A DNA stretch of 64,000 nucleotides from Flavobacterium limi (GTDB lineage: Bacteria > Bacteroidota > Bacteroidia > Flavobacteriales > Flavobacteriaceae). The position numbers and the translations under genes are program-made. This document shows positions 16,654 through 23,314 of the stretch, one piece after another. Below the pieces are notes generated by a model, which made no database searches, was not told the DNA's origin, and saw only the letters and a list, made by a program, of their open reading frames with translations. Every line of letters starts with the position of its first letter. Positions within the stretch are counted from its first letter, which is position 1. The stretch lies in contig NZ_JAADZV010000010.1 of the NCBI RefSeq assembly GCF_010645075.1, positions 1 to 64,000 on the forward strand, given 5' to 3'.

Positions 16654-16684
16654 AAAGCCCATTCCAATTTTGGAATGGGCTTTT
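16654..16684. terminator. bidirectional terminator
   Basis: AAAGCCCATTCCAA pairs almost perfectly with TTGGAATGGGCTTT around a 2-4 base loop. It lies between the convergent winged-helix gene (+) and the small membrane-protein gene (-), with T on one side and A on the other. Confidence 0.8.
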
Positions 16685-16700
16685 CAGGTTAAGGAAAAGA

Positions 16701-16886
16701 TTATCTTCTGTATTTTGCAATTAGAATTTTAAATACAAAAGATAATGTAAAACTAACCACAGCGCCGATAACAGCAAGAAGCACTGTTTTTAAAACATCT
16801 TCCGAGTTTAAATTGGGAAGGATACTTAAAAAGGTACCACTCGCAGTTGATAAAGTGGTGTTGCTGACTGTCATTTTACTCATCAT
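16701..16886 (-). CDS. 61-aa single-helix membrane protein
   Basis: The last gene of the leftward cassette. It has a polar N-terminus, one hydrophobic helix (about 33-56, VLLAVIGAVVSFTLSFVFKI) and a basic tail (AKYRR). Its start overlaps the previous stop by 11 bp (start at 16886; 16883 is also possible), a sign of translational coupling. The size and layout would suit a holin or spanin-like partner, but the family is not known to me. Confidence 0.5.
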   Translation of the reverse strand: MMSKMTVSNTTLSTASGTFLSILPNLNSEDVLKTVLLAVIGAVVSFTLSFVFKILIAKYRR

Positions 16887-17085
16887 TTAAGGTAGTAATT
16901 TGACTCACGGCAGACAAAACAGTCCCGGAAACAATCAGATAGTTTGCAAAAGTTACCAGGCCGTGAGGTAAACCTGCTGGGGCTGTCATCAGGGCACCGC
17001 CGGCTGCAGCAATTGACAGGCCGATGTTGCGTAATAGTTTAAAAAATTTTGGTGTTGGAGCCGTGGCTCTTTTTATTACATTCAT
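16876..17085 (-). CDS. 69-aa two-helix small membrane protein, holin-like
   Basis: A basic N-terminus is followed by two hydrophobic segments (about 22-40, SIAAAGGALMTAPAG, and 46-63, FANYLIVSGTVLSAVSQI) and an acidic tail. The gene starts 11 bp after the DUF5675-like gene and overlaps the next. Small size and two Ala/Gly-rich helices suggest a holin-like pore, which would fit beside a wall-active protein, but I have no sequence proof. Confidence 0.5.
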   Translation of the reverse strand: MNVIKRATAPTPKFFKLLRNIGLSIAAAGGALMTAPAGLPHGLVTFANYLIVSGTVLSAVSQITTLNDE

Positions 17086-17096
17086 GATTTTTAGTT

Positions 17097-17492
17097 TTAA
17101 GATTGTACAAGTAATAACACATTGTCATTTTTGTTCACTATAGGGTAAACTAAATTTTTTAGTTTGGTAAAGGCTGCGCGTGACATAGTGCCAGTCCCTG
17201 AACCCGACAATTTTGTGACGGGTGCAATACATCCGTTAAGTTCTCGTAAAGCATTATTGGCTGGATGAAACAGAATAAAGCTTCTGCCTGCTGCCTGAAG
17301 TACTTCAAGATGCCATCCAAATTTTCTGCTGTACCGTTTCGTGATGAAATATTCTCCCTCAGGAATGCAGGAAACGCGTTGAATATTGTTTTTCCAGGGC
17401 AGTTCAATCGTAAAACAGATGAGTTTGCCTTCATATTCAAGCCTGCCATTCGTTCCGTTAGAAAAATAAGTTCGGGTTAGCTTCAGTACCAT
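17097..17492 (-). CDS. DUF5675-like protein
   Basis: Starting at the ATG at 17492 (an in-frame GTG at 17501 would overlap the gene before it), the product is 131 residues. It reads TRTYFSNGTNGRLEYEG, then CIPEGEYFITKR and FILFHPANNALRELNGCI, which I recognise as DUF5675. The family is found in phages and phage-like loci of Bacteroidota, and its YkuD-like feel (HPAN..LNGC) hints at work on cell wall or peptidoglycan, unproven. It starts one base after the 251-aa gene stops, so the two are coupled. Confidence 0.65.
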   Translation of the reverse strand: MVLKLTRTYFSNGTNGRLEYEGKLICFTIELPWKNNIQRVSCIPEGEYFITKRYSRKFGWHLEVLQAAGRSFILFHPANNALRELNGCIAPVTKLSGSGTGTMSRAAFTKLKNLVYPIVNKNDNVLLLVQS

Positions 17493-17493
17493 T

Positions 17494-18249
17494 TTACACA
17501 CCGCTTACCTGAACCAGTGACAATGGATTGCTTGCTCCGCTTTTCAAGGGGTACATCTGTCCGTTGATTTCCTGATAAAATTCAATACCTAATGCAAGAA
17601 ATAGGGGTTTGATACTCGCAGGGGTAATAGGGTTCGTGTGCTGAATCGCAGCGGTCAGGACTGTATTCCAGGGTAATAGGGCAGTTTCAGTATTACTGCT
17701 TGTAAAAGTTTCAGCTTCAAAATCAATTTCCGCCCCTGCCGAAATGATTTTATAATGAGTAGTACCGCTTGGCGCTGCAATCATATTAATGGGTACAAAA
17801 GGAGCTATGTTTATAGTTAAATCGCCTGTTAATCGGTCAATTGTTGCCGTATAAGGGGCGTACAAAATAGTCCCCAGTTTTCCATTAATGTTGAAATCAA
17901 ACCCGGAAAGCAGCTCGGCTTCCCCATCGATAACATTCCGCAAGCCTCTGGCGCTTGTAACATCTGCCTGAATAACTTTAACCATTTGCGTTGTAAGTCG
18001 GCTTACCATCTTGCTGTCAGCAGAATTGATTAACACAGAGCGCAAGGCGAGACGTAAAACTTTGCCGGCTTTTCCTGCCCTTCCAAACTCTGAACCGTTT
18101 TCACGGGTACGCTGAAATGCCGGATCGGTTGCAATTCGGCTCGCATCAATGCCTCCTTTTTCTCTTGCAATATACCCGTCTTTTGATTTGTAGAAGGTAA
18201 TGTCTCCTATTGTACCCTTCAATTTGATAATTCCTTTCTGTCTTGCCAT
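17494..18249 (-). CDS. conserved 251-aa Bacteroidota protein of unknown function
   Basis: First gene of the leftward cassette. It opens with MARQKGIIKLKGTIGDITFYK, then GYIAREKGGIDASRI and REFGRAGKAGKVLR-like basic helices, and closes with FLALGIEFYQEINGQMYPLK. The pattern is strongly conserved in flavobacteria as I remember it (DUF6266-like), with no known activity. A basic N-terminal half and beta-rich C-terminal half would fit a structural or nucleic-acid-associated protein of a phage-derived particle. Operon with the DUF5675-like and two small membrane genes is clear from 1-11 bp junctions. Confidence 0.6.
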   Translation of the reverse strand: MARQKGIIKLKGTIGDITFYKSKDGYIAREKGGIDASRIATDPAFQRTRENGSEFGRAGKAGKVLRLALRSVLINSADSKMVSRLTTQMVKVIQADVTSARGLRNVIDGEAELLSGFDFNINGKLGTILYAPYTATIDRLTGDLTINIAPFVPINMIAAPSGTTHYKIISAGAEIDFEAETFTSSNTETALLPWNTVLTAAIQHTNPITPASIKPLFLALGIEFYQEINGQMYPLKSGASNPLSLVQVSGV

Positions 18250-18478
18250 AATGTTTAATTTTTTTGGTTAATAATAAATTAATTAATTCAGATTCATCCC
18301 GACAATCGTTGCAACTAAATCCCGAATGATTTAGGCAAAGGTTCAGTTATAATGGTAAGAATTCAAAGACTTGTAGTTAGAAACCAAACAAAAACATACA
18401 AAATCGACTATTTTAGTATGTAAGATTATTCCTTGTTTATTCTAAATTTGTGAATATATCCGGTTGCATTGCAGAGTT

Positions 18479-18860
18479 TCTGTATAGTTAATTTTAGGTC
18501 GGGTCAGCATGACTGAAAATGGAGATCGTTATGAAAATGCATTGGCGGAACGTGCAAACGGAATCATCAAGACAGAGTTCAATCTTCATGGTAGCCAGTT
18601 GGGTTTTAAACAAACCTATAATCAAATAAAGAAAAGTATTAAGGTTTATAATGAAATCAGACCATATTCAAGTTGCGATTACCTAACCCCAAATCAAGCT
18701 CATTTGCAAACAGGGAACTTGAAGAAGCGATGGGAGAATTATAATAAAAAATTTAGCCATGAAAAAACAATTGTATGGTAAGTTTAGGATTAAGAATTAC
18801 GGGTGTATAGCTAAAGCAGGATTTATTTGATAATCTGTATAGTTATTTTAGGACGGGTCA
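18479..18860 (+). mobile_element. remnant of an IS3-family element
   Basis: Two near-identical copies of the sequence TCTGTATAGTTA-(A)TTTTAGG-(A/T)CGGGTCA, at 18479-18506 and 18834-18860, face the same way and bracket a transposase C-terminus. The right copy is at the expected right end of the element and finishes in CA. The left copy is fused to internal coding sequence with GTCA shared at the junction (18503-18506). An internal deletion joining one IS end to the body of another would explain this. Confidence 0.6.
18503..18781 (+). pseudogene. IS3-family transposase OrfB, C-terminal fragment
   Basis: About 90 residues remain: MTENGDRYENALAERANGII carries the last catalytic Glu of the DDE core, and YNEIRPYSSCDYLTPNQAH is the usual OrfB C-terminus. 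The first two catalytic Asp residues and the HTH are gone. It is unrelated in detail to the 6.8-kb transposase, so it comes from a different element. It cannot be active. Confidence 0.85.
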
Positions 18861-18946
18861 AGGACGGCACAGGATGCATTGCACAGGTATGGTTAAAGCA
18901 TGGCAAAGGCATGGATAGTGTATGAATAGTGTATTAAAAACAAAAC

Positions 18947-19150
18947 GTGATAACAAAAGGTACAAGGGTTTGTATTTATCCTAAAGATGTACAGTGCATT
19001 ATGGGCAAAGAATATGCGCAGGCGAGATTGTATTTATTGAAGATCAAAAAGCATCTTAAAAAAGAAGATCATCAATTAGTTTCAATTCAGGAATTTTGCG
19101 AATATACAGGTCTTAAAATAGAGCATGTAGTACGTTGCATAATTGGATAA
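18947..19150 (+). CDS. small conserved-looking protein, GTG start
   Basis: This 67-residue product reads RVCIYPKDVQCIMGKEYAQA, KHLKKEDHQLVSIQEFCEYTGL and ends EHVVRCIIG. I recall similar small proteins in flavobacterial accessory DNA, but no function is known. The frame begins with GTG at 18947 and has no other start. It lies between the IS remnant and the tRNA-Ser terminator, with no operon partner. Confidence 0.5.
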   Translation: MITKGTRVCIYPKDVQCIMGKEYAQARLYLLKIKKHLKKEDHQLVSIQEFCEYTGLKIEHVVRCIIG

Positions 19151-19329
19151 TCAAGAACAGTTTCGCGGCTGTCATAATGCTGTTTTTAAAAGTAGCCAGT
19201 TCAGATAATAGTGATGGTAAACAGGAAAGGCAAATAATAAGTTTTAAAGTGTAAAAAGCATGACTTTTTTAGCATCCTGCTTTACTTCTTAGCTATTAAT
19301 AGGTGTTTTTCAAAAAGTGCAGAAAACGA

Positions 19330-19363
19330 AAAAGCCTTTAAACACTAGTGTTTAAAGGCTTTT
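19330..19363. terminator. perfect palindromic terminator next to tRNA-Ser
   Basis: AAAAGCCTTTAAACACT and its exact reverse complement form a 34-bp palindrome with no loop bases. It lies 30 bp past the 3' end of the leftward tRNA gene and would end its transcript. Confidence 0.75.
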
Positions 19364-19393
19364 GACTTTTAAAGTTTCTTCTGAAACTCTTAC

Positions 19394-19481
19394 TGGCGGA
19401 GAAAGAGGGATTCGAACCCCCGGACCTGTTACAGTCAACAGTTTTCAAGACTGCCGCATTCGACCGCTCTGCCATTTCTCC
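19394..19481 (-). tRNA. tRNA-Ser(TGA)
   Basis: Read on the minus strand, the acceptor arm is GGAGAAA/TTTCTCC with discriminator G and an encoded CCA (19394-19396). The anticodon stem-loop is CAGTC-TTGAAAA-like, with anticodon TGA. A long variable arm (TTGACTGTAACAGG region) and the GGTTCGAATCC T-arm identify a serine tRNA. Length with CCA is 88. Its 3' end faces the accessory region to the left, a common integration point for islands. Confidence 0.95.
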
Positions 19482-19619
19482 AGTATGTTGCAATCATTTG
19501 CTGATTGCGAGTGCAAATATAAGACGCTTTTTCGGTTTTGGAAACTTTTTTAGAACTTTTTTTGATAGATTTTCAAGTGTCTAATTATCAGTATTTACGA
19601 AAGTGTAAATTTTTTAAAA

Positions 19620-20018
19620 TTATTCTAAATCGTCTAAAATTGGCGTTGGTTTTTTGTTCTCATCTACCGCAACAAACGAAAAAGTTCCTGAAACTACCGT
19701 TTCGCGAAGCTCTGAATACATTTGTTCCATAAAAATATCTACATGAATTTTGCAGCTTGTTCTTCCAACACTATCCACTTTTGCAACTAATTCTATTAAA
19801 GTTCCGGCAGGAATTGCTTTTTTAAAATCAATTTGGCCTGTAGAAATAGTCACCACCTTCTTTCGGCTGAATCGTGTCGCACAGATAAAAGCCACTTCAT
19901 CCATAAGATGAAGGGCCGTCCCTCCAAATAAGGTATCATAATGATTGGTGGTACTTGGAAAAACGGCTTTGAAAATACGGGTTTCAGACTTTATGATTCT
20001 TTCTTCTAAAGTTCCCAT
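19620..20018 (-). CDS. acyl-CoA thioesterase (YciA-like hotdog protein)
   Basis: This 132-residue hotdog-fold protein contains NHYDTLFGGTALHLMDEVAF (about 26-45), the active-site pattern of YciA/BACH acyl-CoA hydrolases, with Asp29 and Asp40 in it. By family it releases fatty acids from acyl-CoA in the cytoplasm. It lies one base after ribB on the minus strand, so is probably the last gene of that transcript. First core gene right of the tRNA. Confidence 0.85.
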   Translation of the reverse strand: MGTLEERIIKSETRIFKAVFPSTTNHYDTLFGGTALHLMDEVAFICATRFSRKKVVTISTGQIDFKKAIPAGTLIELVAKVDSVGRTSCKIHVDIFMEQMYSELRETVVSGTFSFVAVDENKKPTPILDDLE

Positions 20019-20019
20019 A

Positions 20020-21150
20020 TTAGTAGTTCACATATTCTGTAATCTCTAAGCCATATCCTATCATACCAACACGTTTTGTCTGCTGGGTATTAGAAACTAA
20101 TCTGATTTTTGAAATATCAAGATCGTGTAATATTTGGGCTCCGATTCCGTAATCTTTTGTGTCAATGACCACTTTAGGGGCTTTCATGGTTCCTTCTGCC
20201 TGCAAAGCTTTTAATTCTGAAATACGGTTTAAAAGATTGACAGCAGTCATGTCCTGATTGATGAAAATAACAGCTCCTTTTCCATCTTCATTGATAATCT
20301 TAAACATGTCATCCAATTGCTGGTCTACATTGTTCGTTAAAGTGCCCAATAAATCATTATTAACCTGAGACGAGTGGATACGCGTTAAGATAGATTCCCC
20401 TAAATTCCACGTTCCTTTAGTCAGGGCAATATGTATTTGCTTATTGGTAGTTTGCTCATAAGCTCTTAATCTGAAAGTGCCAAAGCGGGTTTCTATATCA
20501 AAATCCTCTTTTTTAACGATGAGGCTGTCGTGTTGCATTCTGTAAGCGACTAAGTCCTCAATGGATACTAGTTTTAGATTGAATTTTTTGGCGACTTCTG
20601 CCAATTGTGGCAAACGTGCCATTGTTCCGTCTTCGTTCAGAATTTCACAAATAACACCAGCCGGTTTAAAACCTGCCAGCCTTGCAAAATCGATAGCGGC
20701 TTCTGTATGGCCTGTTCTTCTTAAAACGCCTCCTTGTTTGGCAACTAACGGAAAAATATGTCCTGGACGTGCTAAATCATGAGGCTTGGTATTAGGGTCG
20801 ACTAATGATAAAACTGTTTTGGATCTGTCAGCAGCCGAAATTCCTGTGCTCACACCATTTCCTTTTAAATCAACTGAAACCGTAAAAGCAGTTTCCATAT
20901 GATCGGTATTATTGGTTGCCATTGGGCGTAAATCAAGTTCCTTGCAGCGGCTTTCAGTAAGGGGGGCACAAATTAATCCGCGGCCATGAGTAGCCATAAA
21001 GTTGATCATTTCAGGAGTAGTTTTTTCGGCTGCGGCCAAATAATCACCTTCATTTTCGCGATCTTCATCATCGACTACAATTATTACTTTACCCTGACGA
21101 ATGTCTTCTATAGCTTCTTCAATGGTATTGAGTTGTATTTTTGTTGACAT
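20020..21150 (-). CDS. ribB: 3,4-dihydroxy-2-butanone-4-phosphate synthase with degenerate RibA domain
   Basis: The N-terminal half (1-205) is a full RibB: DDEDRENEGDYL (27-38), THGRGLICAPL and RPGHIFPLVA with RRTGHTEAA. It makes the four-carbon riboflavin precursor from ribulose 5-phosphate. The C-terminal half keeps the RibA fold, but its zinc and active-site stretch reads RIHSSQVNNDLLGTL, without the three cysteines GTP cyclohydrolase II needs (usual form S-x-C-L-T-G-D...R-C-D-C). So the protein is RibBX-like, and GTP cyclohydrolase II must be encoded elsewhere. It is 5 bp after lptG. Confidence 0.9.
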   Translation of the reverse strand: MSTKIQLNTIEEAIEDIRQGKVIIVVDDEDRENEGDYLAAAEKTTPEMINFMATHGRGLICAPLTESRCKELDLRPMATNNTDHMETAFTVSVDLKGNGVSTGISAADRSKTVLSLVDPNTKPHDLARPGHIFPLVAKQGGVLRRTGHTEAAIDFARLAGFKPAGVICEILNEDGTMARLPQLAEVAKKFNLKLVSIEDLVAYRMQHDSLIVKKEDFDIETRFGTFRLRAYEQTTNKQIHIALTKGTWNLGESILTRIHSSQVNNDLLGTLTNNVDQQLDDMFKIINEDGKGAVIFINQDMTAVNLLNRISELKALQAEGTMKAPKVVIDTKDYGIGAQILHDLDISKIRLVSNTQQTKRVGMIGYGLEITEYVNY

Positions 21151-21155
21151 AATTA

Positions 21156-22607
21156 TTATTGTTTTTGAGCGGGTAAGAATCGCTCGGAAATTTTTTGAAA
21201 TGCTTGTTGAATGGGAGTTGTTATAATATCAAAATTGATAAGGCCGTTATCGTTAGTAGCACGGTAAGTCAATAAAATTGCCAAAGGAGACAATATAAAC
21301 GATGACATCCATGCTCCCATAAACGGAGTCATTCCGCCTTCTTGTGAAAGCCTTTTCCCAAAAGTATTGATGAAATGGAATGTAATAAAGATTAAAACAG
21401 CGAATACAATTGGTAAGCCAAGTCCTCCCTTTCGAATAATGGCTCCCAAAGGTGCACCAATAAAGAACATTAAAAAGCATGCAAAAGCAATAACAAACTT
21501 TTCGTAAAGTGCTGTTAGATGTTTGTTGATATCACGCTGTTTGTCTTTTAATTCATTTTGAGTTGATTCAATAGAGTAGATGGTACTGGTTATATTGCTG
21601 GCTGCCATATCTAAAATGGCCTTTTTTTGCTTTGTGTCGTAAAGAGATAAAAGATTATCAGGTAATGATTTTTTTCTCTGCTTTTCTTTTGAAACTGTAA
21701 CAAACTTTGATAGCCCAACACGTTGATTTATGTTTTCAGTAAATGAAACAACCTCGTTATCTCTGTTTTTATTTAGAGAATCGAGCGTGTATCGCAGCTC
21801 ATTAACATTCAGCATGGTGCTGGTGCTGTTGATGTTCTCTTTTTCAGTGTCAGTTTTATTTAATTCAGATAAGTCAATATTGATAATTTGCTTTTTGAAA
21901 GCTCCTTTTACGAAAGGTAACTTAGCTCTGTCTTCATATTTTTTTGGAGTAACATCCTGATAATAGTACCCGTCATTAAGTACTAATTGTAAAATACTGG
22001 ACTTTTCGCTGCTTATTAATTCTCCGTTTTTGGCTTTTATAACTGTTTTGTTTTCCCCCATGTTTGTGGGTTTTTCATGGATGGTGACCCCGGTTAATAT
22101 ATTGCCGTTTTCCCCGGATTTTTTATTTACCTTAATGTTGTAAAAGCCGACATCGTTAAATTGGCCTTCTGCTATTGCCATTGCAGGTTTGGCCTGCGCA
22201 ATATTTTTTCTGAAATTGACAAATTTATATTCAGCATACGGAATTACATTATTAGAAAACCAAAAGGCAACAATACTTAACACAAAGATGAAAATAATCA
22301 GAACTCTCATTGCACGCTGAAGAGAAATACCCGAAGATTTCATTGCCGCAAACTCATAATTTTCCGCCAAATTACCAAAAGTCATGATCGAAGCTAATAA
22401 AACCGATAAAGGCAAAACAAGCGGTATAATTCTGGGCATTGAGAACAGCAGGAACTTTACAACTAATATCAAATCCAGATCCTTACCGGCAAGTTCAGAA
22501 ATAAAGAGCCAGACCGTTTGGAGTATGAATATAAAAAAAAGGATTACAAATACCGTAGTAAATGTAATCAGGAATGTTTTTAGTAAGTATTTGTCTAAAA
22601 TTTTCAA
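21156..22607 (-). CDS. lptG: LptF/LptG-family LPS export permease
   Basis: This 483-residue protein has N-terminal membrane helices (about 10-35, 50-75, 98-120), a long periplasmic region (about 125-380), and C-terminal helices (about 383-402, 410-430, 440-460). This is the YjgP/YjgQ layout. Such proteins form the membrane part of the ABC exporter that moves lipopolysaccharide to the outer membrane. The periplasmic part is longer than in E. coli, as in other Bacteroidota. It lies between the LolA-like gene and ribB on the same strand. Confidence 0.85.
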   Translation of the reverse strand: MKILDKYLLKTFLITFTTVFVILFFIFILQTVWLFISELAGKDLDLILVVKFLLFSMPRIIPLVLPLSVLLASIMTFGNLAENYEFAAMKSSGISLQRAMRVLIIFIFVLSIVAFWFSNNVIPYAEYKFVNFRKNIAQAKPAMAIAEGQFNDVGFYNIKVNKKSGENGNILTGVTIHEKPTNMGENKTVIKAKNGELISSEKSSILQLVLNDGYYYQDVTPKKYEDRAKLPFVKGAFKKQIINIDLSELNKTDTEKENINSTSTMLNVNELRYTLDSLNKNRDNEVVSFTENINQRVGLSKFVTVSKEKQRKKSLPDNLLSLYDTKQKKAILDMAASNITSTIYSIESTQNELKDKQRDINKHLTALYEKFVIAFACFLMFFIGAPLGAIIRKGGLGLPIVFAVLIFITFHFINTFGKRLSQEGGMTPFMGAWMSSFILSPLAILLTYRATNDNGLINFDIITTPIQQAFQKISERFLPAQKQ

Positions 22608-22615
22608 CCTTGTAA

Positions 22616-23308
22616 TTAATCTAATTTATTGATGTAGTACTTTGGATATTTACTCGCTACAAAGGTAAATTGATTTTTTGATAAAGGCTGATTGGTTTTA
22701 AAAGAATTAACGGTTAAAGTTGTTTTTGTACCATTTTTTCCTGTTTCAATCAAATTATAAATGTGTTTTGTCTGAACGTCAATCCCTAAAAGAATTTCTT
22801 TTCGCTGATCTTTTCCGCTAGTAGGTACTAATTTGATGTATTGAATTTTTCTTCCTTTGACATTTTGGACAATATCCATGTTGTATTTGTATCCGGAATT
22901 GAAAAAAGTAAGCATTTTTGAAGGCGTGACAGCGTTATCATCCTTTTCGTTTACCTTAGAGATAGTAACTTCTTCGTCTTCTGGTACAATTGTGTATGTT
23001 TTTTGTCCGTCAAATATTTTAGTGACACCCATGAAATTCAATACATATTGATTTCCTTTCATGATTACATTTCCTTTGCTGTCCTGATTAATATTCTCTT
23101 TTGCATTATTCAAGGAGTATTTAAAATCAATAGAAATATTATTATAGCTTTTAATCTTGGCAGTTACCTGGTTCAATAAATCCTTGGCTTTTTTATCCTG
23201 AGCCTGAACAGAAGTAAAACTCAAAAGCAATAAAATTGCTACTTGCAGAAACTTTTTACTCATTTTCATAATAGAATTGTTTGTGATTTCCTGAATTTTC
23301 ATTTTCAT
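22616..23308 (-). CDS. lolA: LolA-like outer-membrane lipoprotein carrier
   Basis: A signal peptide (KKFLQVAILLLLSFTSVQAQ) precedes a ~200-residue beta-rich domain: ISIDFKYSLNN, GNVIMKGNQYVLNFMGV and FDGQKTYTIVPEDEEVTIS match LolA-type lipoprotein carriers, which shuttle lipoproteins through the periplasm. In-frame ATGs at 23308, 23302, 23269 and 23263 are all possible; those at 23269 or 23263 give a normal signal peptide. It lies 6 bp after ftsK and 8 bp before lptG, so cell-envelope genes are clustered here. Confidence 0.8.
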   Translation of the reverse strand: MKMKIQEITNNSIMKMSKKFLQVAILLLLSFTSVQAQDKKAKDLLNQVTAKIKSYNNISIDFKYSLNNAKENINQDSKGNVIMKGNQYVLNFMGVTKIFDGQKTYTIVPEDEEVTISKVNEKDDNAVTPSKMLTFFNSGYKYNMDIVQNVKGRKIQYIKLVPTSGKDQRKEILLGIDVQTKHIYNLIETGKNGTKTTLTVNSFKTNQPLSKNQFTFVASKYPKYYINKLD

Positions 23309-23314
23309 GATGGG

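Noticed and set aside
16701..17085. Toxin-antitoxin pair from the two tiny membrane genes
   Set aside because: Both look like membrane proteins in a longer coupled cassette; no antitoxin-like DNA-binding partner is present.
19362..19553. 63-aa reading frame reading through tRNA-Ser
   Set aside because: It overlaps the tRNA on the opposite strand; its GERGIRTPGP-type peptide is the usual artefact of translating tRNA-Ser backwards.
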